Shown: positions 22,259 to 28,567 of the stretch, piece by piece
How positions within the stretch are numbered: the first letter of the stretch is position 1
Layout of the letters: every line of letters begins with the position of its first letter
Virus record (IMG/VR): IMGVR_UViG_3300025425_000033
Span: 1-48,456 of that record
DNA: 48,456 nt
Origin: a virus
Strand: one strand, 5' to 3'
Position numbers and translations under genes: made by a program
Notes under the pieces: generated by a model
Seen by the model: only the letters and a program-made list of their open reading frames with translations
Databases searched by the model: none
Told to the model about the DNA's origin: nothing

Positions 22259-23113
22259 TCAGGCCTCCACCGGGGCGCCCCCGGTAACCTTGTTCACGGA
22301 CTTAGTGATGGCGGCCGGGCTGTCCAATTGGAGGTCAGTGCCCTCGTCCAGGGCGCGGAATACCGCGCTTACGTCCGTGGGCGAGAACGCCTTGGTCAGC
22401 ATGGTCAGCGCCTTGAGGCACCATTCGTAGTCAGCCGGTGTCTTAGGGCCACCCTTGACCACCGCCTCTTCAAAGCTACCCTGGCCCGCCTCAGTCACAG
22501 CCCAAGGGCCGTAGATAGCGCCCAGTCGCCCGCGCGCTTCCTCCATGTCCCGCTCGGTAGGCAAAGGCGGCGGCGCACCCTTCTGCCCGTCGCCCTGGGA
22601 CCGCTTCTTGTCCTGCTGGCGCTTGCTCTTGCCGGTGCCGGCATTTCGCACGGAGCCATGAGCTTCCCGCCGGTAGGGCTCTACCTGCTCCTCTTCCTGG
22701 TCTCCGGTAGCCAGCATGAAAGCCGCGCTCAGAGCGTGCTTCCGTGCGTAGGTCATGGCTTTGCCACTGGCCTTGTCCCCTGAATCCACGCCCTGGCCAA
22801 TCGTCACGATAGTCAGGCGTTCTTCCATGTTCTCGGCATTGATGAAGCTGGTCTCCATCCGCACGGTCAGTTTGTAGGCCGTGCCACCACTGTTGTACGT
22901 CACCTCCTGCTCATGGAAGTCGGCCACCGTGGCGATCACCAACACACCATGCTCGGCGCACAGGTTGCGGACGGTGTTCACCACCATCGCGTAGCTGATG
23001 CCCTTGTGCTTGTTGTTTCCAAAGCCCACCTCGACGTCTTTCGTCAAGGGGTCGGCCCCAGCGGCTATAAGTAGCATCCGCTGGGCCAGGTTTAGTTTAG
23101 ATTCGGTTCCCAT
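22259..23113 (-). CDS. ERF family single-strand annealing recombinase
   Basis: The product has 284 residues. The ERF core occupies about residues 25-140: YAMVVNTVRNLCAEHGVLV, a central beta region, MEERLTIVTIGQGVDSGDKA, then ASGKAMTYARKHALSAAFMLATGD. The GxxxDxGDKAxGKAxTYAxKxAL block is the family's most conserved part. The middle is a Lys/Gln/Gly linker (SKRQQDKKRSQGDG), and the C-terminal part is helical. The protein anneals complementary strands in phage recombination and circularisation. No SD is visible; a 174-base leader lies upstream. Confidence 0.85.
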   Translation of the reverse strand: MGTESKLNLAQRMLLIAAGADPLTKDVEVGFGNNKHKGISYAMVVNTVRNLCAEHGVLVIATVADFHEQEVTYNSGGTAYKLTVRMETSFINAENMEERLTIVTIGQGVDSGDKASGKAMTYARKHALSAAFMLATGDQEEEQVEPYRREAHGSVRNAGTGKSKRQQDKKRSQGDGQKGAPPPLPTERDMEEARGRLGAIYGPWAVTEAGQGSFEEAVVKGGPKTPADYEWCLKALTMLTKAFSPTDVSAVFRALDEGTDLQLDSPAAITKSVNKVTGGAPVEA

Positions 23114-23287
23114 AATGGTTCGGTTTAAAGGGTTGACAATTCGCGGACGGCGCAGCGTGGCGCACGCACAATGGAGGTGTGACAGCCACAGGGATCAGCC
23201 CTTAGAGTCAGACCCACCCCCTGCCAAGCCGCCATTGCGGCGAGAAAGCGCGCCGTTGCCCGCAGGGCAAAACGGAACAGGCTGGCT
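23114..23287 (-). other. Gap with two small hairpins upstream of the ERF gene
   Basis: No convincing gene. Two short inverted repeats are visible on the plus strand: TTGCCC-GCA-GGGCAA and GCCGC-CATT-GCGGC. A 36-codon ATG frame exists here but has no SD and an odd composition. The hairpins could attenuate or protect the ERF mRNA. No clear promoter boxes were found. Confidence 0.4.
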
Positions 23288-23698
23288 TTACGCGCCACGC
23301 TCCACCTCCTTGAGGTTCTGCGCGAGGGCCGCCAAAGCCTCAGCGCGCCGCTGGAGCGCCTCTAGCGCCCTGGCCGTGTCCAGCAGGCTTGCTCGGACGT
23401 TCGCCACTACAGCGGCCAGCGAGGATGCATCAACCCGTTCTGCCCTGGTACTTGCCGCGCGGTGGACGCGCATCGGGCTCCTGACTGTGGCCAGTACCTC
23501 CTCAGCCCGCTCGTCAATGACCACCATGCCGTCATCGTCACGGCTCAGTGCCTCCCTACTCAGTAGGCTGGACACGGTACCCAAAGGCATTGCCAGTTTC
23601 TCAGCCAGGTCCTGCGCTGTCAGCACAGCGCCTCGCAAGGACTGGAGCGTAGTCGCCCGGTAGTCCTGTGCGTGTTTTATCTGCTCTTCGCGCTTCAT
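23288..23698 (-). CDS. Winged-HTH-like regulator with helical tail, 136 aa
   Basis: The ATG at 23698 sits 7 bases below a perfect AAGGAGGTG. Residues ~10-65 form a DNA-binding domain: TTLQSLRGAVLTAQDLAEKLAMPLGTVSSLLSREAL followed by a short hairpin (DDGMVVIDERA). The C-terminal half is an Ala-rich helix likely used for dimerisation. It is the first main gene below the promoter at 23850 and may regulate the early region. Confidence 0.6.
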   Translation of the reverse strand: MKREEQIKHAQDYRATTLQSLRGAVLTAQDLAEKLAMPLGTVSSLLSREALSRDDDGMVVIDERAEEVLATVRSPMRVHRAASTRAERVDASSLAAVVANVRASLLDTARALEALQRRAEALAALAQNLKEVERGA

Positions 23699-23710
23699 CG
23701 TCACACCTCC

Positions 23711-23794
23711 TTAGGTTGATTGAAGGCGTTTTGCGCTTATCAGGCGGCCGGCGCTATATTGAACCGCGTCGAAGTCACACCCTATTTCGCGCAT
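23711..23794 (-). CDS. Small leader ORF, 27 aa
   Basis: ATG at 23794 after the leader hairpin; the TAA falls within the SD of the next gene (CCTAAGGAGG). Peptide MREIGCDFDAVQYSAGRLIS... This places a ribosome over the SD of the downstream regulator when translated. Support is positional only. Confidence 0.35.
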   Translation of the reverse strand: MREIGCDFDAVQYSAGRLISAKRLQST

Positions 23795-23801
23795 CACGCC
23801 T

Positions 23802-23831
23802 GGCCCCGGTAGTTATCCCACTGCCGGGGCC
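23802..23831 (-). promoter_or_regulatory. Strong hairpin in the leader of the regulator gene
   Basis: An 11-bp stem (GGCCCCGGTAG / CTGCCGGGGCC, one G-T pair) with an 8-base loop starts about 12 bases into the transcript from the promoter at 23850. There is no U-run on the minus-strand side; on the plus strand it is followed by TTCTGTTTG. It could be an attenuator for the minus-strand operon or a terminator for plus-strand transcription. Confidence 0.55.
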
Positions 23832-23849
23832 TTCTGTTTGTGTGCCAAC

Positions 23850-23878
23850 AATGTACGTTACCGCACGGTGAACAGCAA
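23850..23878 (-). promoter_or_regulatory. Early promoter upstream of the regulator/ERF operon
   Basis: On the minus strand: -35 TTGCTG (23873-23878), 17-base spacer, -10 TACATT (23850-23855). The -10 and -35 match those of copies 1 and 2, but the TGTTAA block is missing: TACATT runs directly into GTTGG. It may therefore escape the repression inferred for the others. Confidence 0.65.
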
Positions 23879-23929
23879 CTCAGCGAGTCACAACACGACC
23901 TCTGTGTGCAACAAAGTTGCAGTATTGCA

Positions 23930-24178
23930 TCACAGCGTGTCACCTTCCGTCACCAGGACACTGGTCTGAACCTCTAGCGCCTCCACGGCCTGGCGCACCA
24001 CGCCCAGTCGGCCGACCACTGTGCGGTGTCCATTGAGCAGTTGGGACAACTGGGCAGGCGAGAGTCCGCAGTGTGCCGCTACGTCGCGGTGCTGCACGCC
24101 CGCGAACCGGAGCCGTCGCACACGCAGGGCCATGTCCATCACGGCCGGGGATGTTCTATTGTGAAGTTCACCAGGCAT
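23930..24178 (-). CDS. Small XRE-type repressor-like protein, 82 aa
   Basis: Nearly the entire protein is an HTH domain: GVQHRDVAAHCGLSPAQLSQLLNGHRTV at about 27-54, flanked by helices. It sits at the divergence point between the minus-strand early genes and the plus-strand ParB/PAPS operon, with a TGTTAA motif 7 bases above its ATG and a palindromic operator facing the other arm. It is the best candidate for the regulator that binds these sites, which is an inference from position. Confidence 0.75.
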   Translation of the reverse strand: MPGELHNRTSPAVMDMALRVRRLRFAGVQHRDVAAHCGLSPAQLSQLLNGHRTVVGRLGVVRQAVEALEVQTSVLVTEGDTL

Positions 24179-24185
24179 CTTTTGC

Positions 24186-24206
24186 GCGCCTACTGTTAAC
24201 TAGTTT
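24186..24206 (-). promoter_or_regulatory. TGTTAA operator-like motif (copy 4)
   Basis: The plus-strand GCGCCTACTGTTAACTAG aligns with the CGCCTANTGTTAA core of copies 1-3 and sits 7 bases upstream of the repressor-like gene's start. The -10/-35 boxes are less clear here (possible TTGTTC and ACTAGT with 17-base spacing). Suggests autoregulation. Confidence 0.5.
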
Positions 24207-24246
24207 ACTTTGACGTTGGAGGAACAACCATTAGAGGTTATCTGAT

Positions 24247-24372
24247 ATGGTAGGAGACCGAATCAAGATGGCCATAGACCTAGCAAGTACCCTTGGCACA
24301 GGCCGCGAACGTGAATGTGACCCTGGACAGAAAAGCCTAGTTGACTCTGTCAGCGTCGCGGGGGTAACTTAG
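24247..24372 (+). CDS. Possible 41-codon leader ORF
   Basis: ATG GTA GGA ... with AGAGG about 9 bases upstream, ending at TAG 24372. The peptide is MVGDRIKMAIDLASTLGTG and onward, not recognised. It ends exactly where the promoter -10 of the next gene lies, so it would be translated only from an upstream start. Low support. Confidence 0.3.
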   Translation: MVGDRIKMAIDLASTLGTGRERECDPGQKSLVDSVSVAGVT

Positions 24373-24391
24373 TGTGTTAATTGGTTAACAC
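24341..24391 (+). promoter_or_regulatory. Forward promoter with 18-bp palindromic operator
   Basis: -35 TTGACT (24341-24346), 18-base spacer, -10 TAACTT (24365-24370). Just downstream, over the expected start of transcription, is a perfect inverted repeat GTGTTAATTGGTTAACAC (24374-24391). Its half-site holds the TGTTAA hexamer found at all four early motif copies. Likely controls the ParB/PAPS-reductase operon. Confidence 0.7.
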
Positions 24392-24405
24392 GCAAGGGCA
24401 CCTCA

Positions 24406-25050
24406 TTGAACGTAATTCCTTCGCGCACGGATACCGTCGCACTCGCTGAAATCCGGCCGCACCCCAAGAACCCCCGCCAGGGGGATGTGGGAGCGATCAC
24501 AGACTCTATCAACCACCACGGCTTCTTCGGCCGGCTGTTGATACAGGAGTCCACCGGGTACATCATTGCCGGCAACCACCGGTATCAGGCCGCCCTCGCC
24601 CTGGGCGCCGACACGATCCCAGTCGAGTACCTGGACGTTGATGACCAGCAGGCCGCCAAGATCCTGGCCGTGGACAACCGGCTGAGTGACCTCGCGGACT
24701 ACGACCGCAGCGCGCTCACTAAGTTGCTCTTGGAGTTTGCCGAACAGGACACCCTAGCGGGCACAGGCTACACGGGGGATGACCTGGACGAGTTGATGCT
24801 TGAAATGGAGTCGGCCCTGGGGGACGCCTACGAGGAAGAGCAGACAGCAGGCGGCGGTGACGCGGCCGGCTACGAATTCACGCCCTCCATTGTCTACACC
24901 GTGGTCTTTGACACACGGGAGCAGAAAGACGCCTTCATGTCTTTCCTCACGTGGCTCCGCACTGATGACGCCAACATAGCCGGCGACACCATCGCGGAAC
25001 GTCTACTCACCTTCCTACAGGACCATGCCGATCCACAGGCGTTTCATTGA
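24406..25050 (+). CDS. ParB-like nuclease domain protein (IbrB-like)
   Basis: The product has 214 residues from a TTG start, the only plausible one, with AAGGG upstream. The ParB/Srx-like domain covers residues ~10-100: VALAEIRPHPKNPRQGD, ITDSINHHGFFGRLLIQ, IAGNHRYQAALALGADTIPVEYLDVDD. GNHRYxAA is the family's signature. The remainder is helical and acidic. The gene overlaps a PAPS-reductase-like gene by 26 bases, the same pair as IbrB/IbrA. Phage proteins of this type have been linked to DNA binding, nicking or modification; the exact role is unknown. Confidence 0.75.
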   Translation: MNVIPSRTDTVALAEIRPHPKNPRQGDVGAITDSINHHGFFGRLLIQESTGYIIAGNHRYQAALALGADTIPVEYLDVDDQQAAKILAVDNRLSDLADYDRSALTKLLLEFAEQDTLAGTGYTGDDLDELMLEMESALGDAYEEEQTAGGGDAAGYEFTPSIVYTVVFDTREQKDAFMSFLTWLRTDDANIAGDTIAERLLTFLQDHADPQAFH

Positions 25051-26134
25051 CTCCGATGTGTTGACGGAGGCCCGCCAGCGCATCCGCTACGTCATGGCCA
25101 GCTTCGACAGCTGGTGCGTGGCCTTCTCCGGGGGCAAGGACTCCATCGTGGTCCTGCACCTGGTGCGCCAGGCGATGGACGCGGCCGGCCTGCAAGACCA
25201 ACCGCTGGAGGTAGTCTTCCGGGACGAGGAATTGATCTCTGATGTAGTAGTCAACACCGTGCGGTTCTACTTCGACCAGCCGGAGCGCTACGCGCTGCGC
25301 TGGTACGCCGTGCCGCTCATGTCCGAGAAGTTCATCCTGGGGCGCAAGTATGAGTACGTCCAGTGGGATCCCGCCCGCCCGCACGTAAGAGACAAGCCGG
25401 CCTGGGCTATCACGGAACCGACTGGCCGCGTGTTTGACCAGTACAGCATGGATGACTTCGCCACCCGGGACATGGCCGGCCGCGTGGCTGTCTTCAACGG
25501 CACCCGGGCCTCGGAGAGCCTCACCCGCCGGTTCTCCTGCCTCAACAAGCTGGATGACAACTACATCAACGCCACAGAGGTCGGCAGGGTCAAGATGGTC
25601 AAGCCCATCTATGACTGGGAGGAAGTAGACGTCTTCCGCTTCATCCACGACGAGGACATACCCTACTGCCCCATCTATGACGCCCAGTTGTGGAATGGCG
25701 AGGCCCTGCGCGTGTCCACCCCCCTGCACGCGGAAACCGCCAAAAACCTGGGCCGCCTGCGCACGCTAGACCCGGCCTTCTACGACCGCATCCTAAGCGT
25801 ATTCCCCGAAATGGAGGTGCAAGACCGGTACTGGAATGACATAGATCGCAACGTCGTGTTTGCCCAGTACGGGGTCTCCTGGCGCGCCATGATCTCCTGG
25901 ATCAAGGACAACATCCCCGACCCGGCACTGCGTGCCCTGGCCGCCAAGCGCGTGCAAACGTGCCGCTCCATTCGCCGCAACAACCTCCGGAAGGGTGTCT
26001 CGAAGGACACCTACGGGGGCTATCCGCTCCTGTACGTGTTCAAGCAGATCATTGGGGGCAACTACAAGCGCGTGATCCTGCCTTTACGGGCCGCCAAGGT
26101 ATCCAAGGAAATGCGGAGGTGGGAGGATGACTGA
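25025..26134 (+). CDS. PAPS-reductase family PP-loop protein (IbrA-like)
   Basis: The product has 369 residues. The PP-loop SGGKDS lies at residues 35-40 after a CVAF strand, which is typical of the PAPS reductase/ATP sulfurylase fold that binds and adenylates. FRDEELISD fits the next conserved strand, and GTRASESLTRRF is the RxxES-type substrate segment of this class. The C-terminal ~170 residues are helical and basic (RSIRRNNLRKGVSKD). Partnered with the ParB-like protein. Relatives include IbrA and the DNA-phosphorothioation protein DndC. Sulfur chemistry on DNA or nucleotides is possible but not shown. Confidence 0.8.
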   Translation: MPIHRRFIDSDVLTEARQRIRYVMASFDSWCVAFSGGKDSIVVLHLVRQAMDAAGLQDQPLEVVFRDEELISDVVVNTVRFYFDQPERYALRWYAVPLMSEKFILGRKYEYVQWDPARPHVRDKPAWAITEPTGRVFDQYSMDDFATRDMAGRVAVFNGTRASESLTRRFSCLNKLDDNYINATEVGRVKMVKPIYDWEEVDVFRFIHDEDIPYCPIYDAQLWNGEALRVSTPLHAETAKNLGRLRTLDPAFYDRILSVFPEMEVQDRYWNDIDRNVVFAQYGVSWRAMISWIKDNIPDPALRALAAKRVQTCRSIRRNNLRKGVSKDTYGGYPLLYVFKQIIGGNYKRVILPLRAAKVSKEMRRWEDD

Positions 26135-26501
26135 AGCCGCTATCAAGCGATGGATTGACCGCCACCTTCCCACTATCATGAGCCAGCTGGGCCTTCAGGA
26201 GTGGTTTGTGCGCGTGAGCATCAGCACGGAAGAAGCTCCGGACATAGCCCTTGAGATTCACACGGCCGCCAGCGTGGACTACGACGCGCCGCACCGCGAG
26301 GCTCACATGACCGTCCATGTGACCTTCGTCACTAATGCCGCCAAATTGAGAGCCTTCGTCACGCATGAGTTGCTGCACCTGGTGGTCGCGGACCTGGAGA
26401 CCGTCGCCAGCACCGTCGCCAGGGGCGAGGTGGAGGGTGCCCTGGTAGAGGATGCGGTGGAGTTGCTGGTCTGCCGCCTGGAAAAGATCGTGTTGTCATG
26501 A
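26127..26501 (+). CDS. Metalloprotease-like protein (HExxH)
   Basis: The product has 124 residues. The zinc-binding motif HELLH is at 80-84, with a further Glu-rich helix (ALVEDAVELLVCRLE) about 25 residues later that could give the third ligand. The N-terminal half is a small beta-sheet domain (FVRVSISTEE, AHMTVHVTFV). Size and layout resemble minimal SprT/M-type phage peptidases. Overlaps both neighbours. The target is unknown. Confidence 0.65.
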   Translation: MTEAAIKRWIDRHLPTIMSQLGLQEWFVRVSISTEEAPDIALEIHTAASVDYDAPHREAHMTVHVTFVTNAAKLRAFVTHELLHLVVADLETVASTVARGEVEGALVEDAVELLVCRLEKIVLS

Positions 26502-26881
26502 TGCTACGCGAAGTCACTCACGAATTCATCCTCCAGTTGGCGCGGGATTGGCGCCCGGAGGGATTGATCCTCACGCCCACCAAGGGGCCGTGCTACTGGT
26601 ATGTAGAAAAAGAGCGCCGGGGCTTCTGCTGTATCGCAGTAGTAGGGAAGCAGCGGATAGCACGCAGTAGGAGCCTGTTCGTACACGTGGACCACCGTCG
26701 CCAGGGCCTCGCGCGACTCATGGTCGCGGAGTGTATGGACCTGGCCGCCGGCATGGGGTGCCGAGCAATGGATGCCCACGCCAACCCCAACTCGCTCCAC
26801 CTGTACGAAACACTGGGGTTCGCACCCGTGGGCCACAACTCGAAGCTCAACACTACCCACGTATTCAAGGCGTTCAAATGA
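26498..26881 (+). CDS. GNAT family N-acetyltransferase
   Basis: The product has 127 residues. The acetyl-CoA pyrophosphate loop RRQGLA is at 67-72 after the FVHVDH strand, followed by the helix LMVAECMDLAAGMG and the typical ending ANPNSLHLYETLGFAPVG. The domain fills the entire protein. It could act on protein, small molecule or DNA base; some phage GNAT-fold enzymes (Mom) modify adenine. Position in the ParB/PAPS operon makes a DNA-modification role worth testing. Confidence 0.8.
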   Translation: MMLREVTHEFILQLARDWRPEGLILTPTKGPCYWYVEKERRGFCCIAVVGKQRIARSRSLFVHVDHRRQGLARLMVAECMDLAAGMGCRAMDAHANPNSLHLYETLGFAPVGHNSKLNTTHVFKAFK

Positions 26882-27204
26882 ATCCCTACGGACAACCGAT
26901 CGGCCCGCCCGTATCAGCCCGCTTCCCCGTGTCAGAGAACTACATCTACGAGTTGCGGTATCGCACCAAGGACCAGCCTGGCGCCATGACCATGACGGGC
27001 TGGGTGGAAGAGATCAACAACAGCACCGAGGACGGGCGCTATGGATGGAAGCGGGTTATCGTGCGCTTTCGGGCCATTAGATCACACGTAGTGTCCATCG
27101 CCGGCAACCTGACCATATACGCGCTGGAGGTCGAGGAGATTGGCCCTGCCACACAGAAGGCAGTCGGCGGCCTTATTCTACCACCGACTATAGGGAGGAC
27201 ATGA
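26878..27204 (+). CDS. Hypothetical protein, 108 aa
   Basis: The start ATG overlaps the GNAT stop (ATGA). The beta-rich sequence (ENYIYELRYRTKDQPGAMTMTGWVEEI, later KRVIVRFRAIRSHVVSIAGNLTIYALEVEEI) suggests a small barrel. The last codons overlap the SD of the next gene (GGGAGGACATGA). No family recognised. Confidence 0.55.
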   Translation: MNPYGQPIGPPVSARFPVSENYIYELRYRTKDQPGAMTMTGWVEEINNSTEDGRYGWKRVIVRFRAIRSHVVSIAGNLTIYALEVEEIGPATQKAVGGLILPPTIGRT

Positions 27205-27362
27205 CTATGGGACTATCGACGTACAACGGCTGGCCAGGAGACTTCCGAGAGCGCCGGTTTGCCCGCTGGAAGAAAGACCCGCGGAATAAGCACCGCCCTG
27301 GAGACGCGCTCAACATCCGAGAGCACAAGTATTCCAAGGCCTGGGTTCCTGAGAAGGTCTGA
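27201..27362 (+). CDS. Small basic protein, 53 aa
   Basis: The ATG at 27201 overlaps the upstream stop and has GGGAGG just upstream (a second ATG 6 bases on is possible). The peptide is strongly basic and aromatic (YNGWPGDFRERRFARWKKDPRNKH). No family recognised; it may bind nucleic acid. Last gene before the late promoter. Confidence 0.5.
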   Translation: MTMGLSTYNGWPGDFRERRFARWKKDPRNKHRPGDALNIREHKYSKAWVPEKV

Positions 27363-27370
27363 GTAGAAAA

Positions 27371-27410
27371 CAACACCCTGTGTTGCTGCATTAACTTCAT
27401 TCGGTATAAA
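27371..27410 (+). promoter_or_regulatory. Late promoter with inverted repeat over the -35 box
   Basis: -35 TTGCTG (27383-27388), 16-base spacer, -10 TATAAA (27405-27410). A perfect inverted repeat CAACAC-CCT-GTGTTG (27371-27385) overlaps the -35. The start point would lie about 7 bases before the small terminase ATG, giving a nearly leaderless mRNA. No SD precedes that ATG, consistent with this. Likely the head promoter of the structural operon. Confidence 0.7.
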
Positions 27411-27423
27411 AGGGCCACCCGTC

Positions 27424-27828
27424 ATGACCAAAAGAGACCTCAAGCCTGCCCCGAAGCCCAAGAACCAGGGCAAGGGGAAGCCGGCCCGCTACAACAAGAA
27501 GATGGTCCTGGACGCGATCAAGGGCAGTGGCGGCTTCATCAGTGTCCTGGCCGCGCGACTTGCCTGCTCCCATCGCCATGTCCACAACCTCATCAACAAG
27601 TATGCAGACGCGCAGGGCCTGATCGACGAAGAGCGCATCCGCCAGGTGGACTTCGCGGAGGGCAAGCTGCAAGAGAAGATCCGCACCGGCAACATGACGG
27701 CAATCATCTTCTATCTCAAGACCCAAGGGCGCGACCGGGGCTACGTGGAGCGCTATGAGCAAGTCATCACCGACCAGTCCACTATTGGCATCAATATCCT
27801 GACCACTGAGCCCGAGGAAGCCGCGTGA
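27424..27828 (+). CDS. Terminase small subunit (probable)
   Basis: The product has 134 residues. A basic Lys/Pro N-terminus is followed by an HTH (MVLDAIKGSGGFISVLAARLACSHRHVHNLINKYA, about 28-62) that recognises DNA, and by a C-terminal helical part (LQEKIRTGNMTAIIFYLKTQGRDRGYVER) of the type seen in phage small terminases. The order promoter - HTH protein - terminase large subunit supports the call. Two small membrane-protein genes lie between it and the large subunit. No SD before the ATG. Confidence 0.75.
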   Translation: MTKRDLKPAPKPKNQGKGKPARYNKKMVLDAIKGSGGFISVLAARLACSHRHVHNLINKYADAQGLIDEERIRQVDFAEGKLQEKIRTGNMTAIIFYLKTQGRDRGYVERYEQVITDQSTIGINILTTEPEEAA

Positions 27829-28322
27829 CTGCTACCCTATTCCTGCTACTCACCCCTGTCGCCATCCTGCTATACAACGTGGTGGCCTACGGTGTCTTTG
27901 AGGCCCAGCGAGAGGCGGCCGTTATCCGCGACAATCAACTGGCCCGGCAGCGCGACCCGGCCAAGGGAGCGGCCAACTCAAAGCAATGGCACAAGGCGAA
28001 CGGAGTGTTCACCGGGATCAACTACCTGGTACTGACCCTACTGCACGCGGTCCTGTACGGCCAGCTGGGCGGCGACCCCCGCATCTTTGCGGTGTTCGTG
28101 CTTGTCCTGCACCTCAGTACGCGCTGGCTGGTGCGTGACGCCATGATCTACTACTGGTGGAAGGGCAGCTTCCTTGACCAGGTGCCTACCGTAGAAGGCC
28201 CGTGGGATCGCTGGGACGCCATTGCCCGCTGGGTGCATTTCCACGTAATGAACCACTGGGTACTCAGGACACTCCTGGTGGCCGGCTTCTACGGGGTCTA
28301 CTACCTGTGGGCGGCGCTTTGA
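27825..28322 (+). CDS. Polytopic membrane protein, 165 aa, between the terminase genes
   Basis: The GTG start overlaps the small terminase stop. Three to four hydrophobic segments are visible: residues ~3-24, ~60-80, ~84-102 and ~146-163. Between them are basic and Trp-rich loops (YYWWKGSFLDQVPTVEGPWDRWD) and a His cluster (ARWVHFHVMNHWV). No family recognised. Membrane proteins are unusual at this position. Confidence 0.6.
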   Translation: MTATLFLLLTPVAILLYNVVAYGVFEAQREAAVIRDNQLARQRDPAKGAANSKQWHKANGVFTGINYLVLTLLHAVLYGQLGGDPRIFAVFVLVLHLSTRWLVRDAMIYYWWKGSFLDQVPTVEGPWDRWDAIARWVHFHVMNHWVLRTLLVAGFYGVYYLWAAL

Positions 28323-28564
28323 CCTGGGCTAATCCCAAGAAGCACCGCCGGCGCAACCGGCAAGATGCCGGCAGGGAGAGGATTCGCCTGCGCTGGATAC
28401 GGATGCTCCACTGGATGGGCCGGGTCAGCCTCGTTGCATTCTTCGCGGCCCCTGTAGGCGGCTACTTCCTGGCGGGGTGGCAAGGTGCCGTCGTGGGCAC
28501 CGTGGCCTCAGTCGCCATACTGGCGGGAATGAAGCAGTTCGACGCGCTTTACAGCAAACGGTGA
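28319..28564 (+). CDS. Small two-helix membrane protein, 81 aa
   Basis: Begins at a TTG overlapping the upstream stop. An Arg-rich N-terminus (KKHRRRNRQDAGRERIRLRW) is followed by two hydrophobic helices (about 36-50 and 54-70). The positive-inside rule puts both ends in the cytoplasm, a hairpin like that of class II holins. It lies 3 bases before the large terminase gene. A holin role is a guess. Confidence 0.55.
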   Translation: MTWANPKKHRRRNRQDAGRERIRLRWIRMLHWMGRVSLVAFFAAPVGGYFLAGWQGAVVGTVASVAILAGMKQFDALYSKR

Positions 28565-28567
28565 CCC

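Noticed and set aside
19841-22783. Plus-strand frames of about 290 codons opposite the replication genes
   Set aside because: They lie antisense to the initiator, VRR-NUC and ERF genes and show Pro/Ser/Arg-rich composition typical of non-coding frames.
7667-24178. An integrase/attachment site that would make the phage temperate
   Set aside because: No tyrosine or serine recombinase, partition system or attachment-site core was recognised. The excisionase-like protein at 19962 alone does not prove lysogeny.
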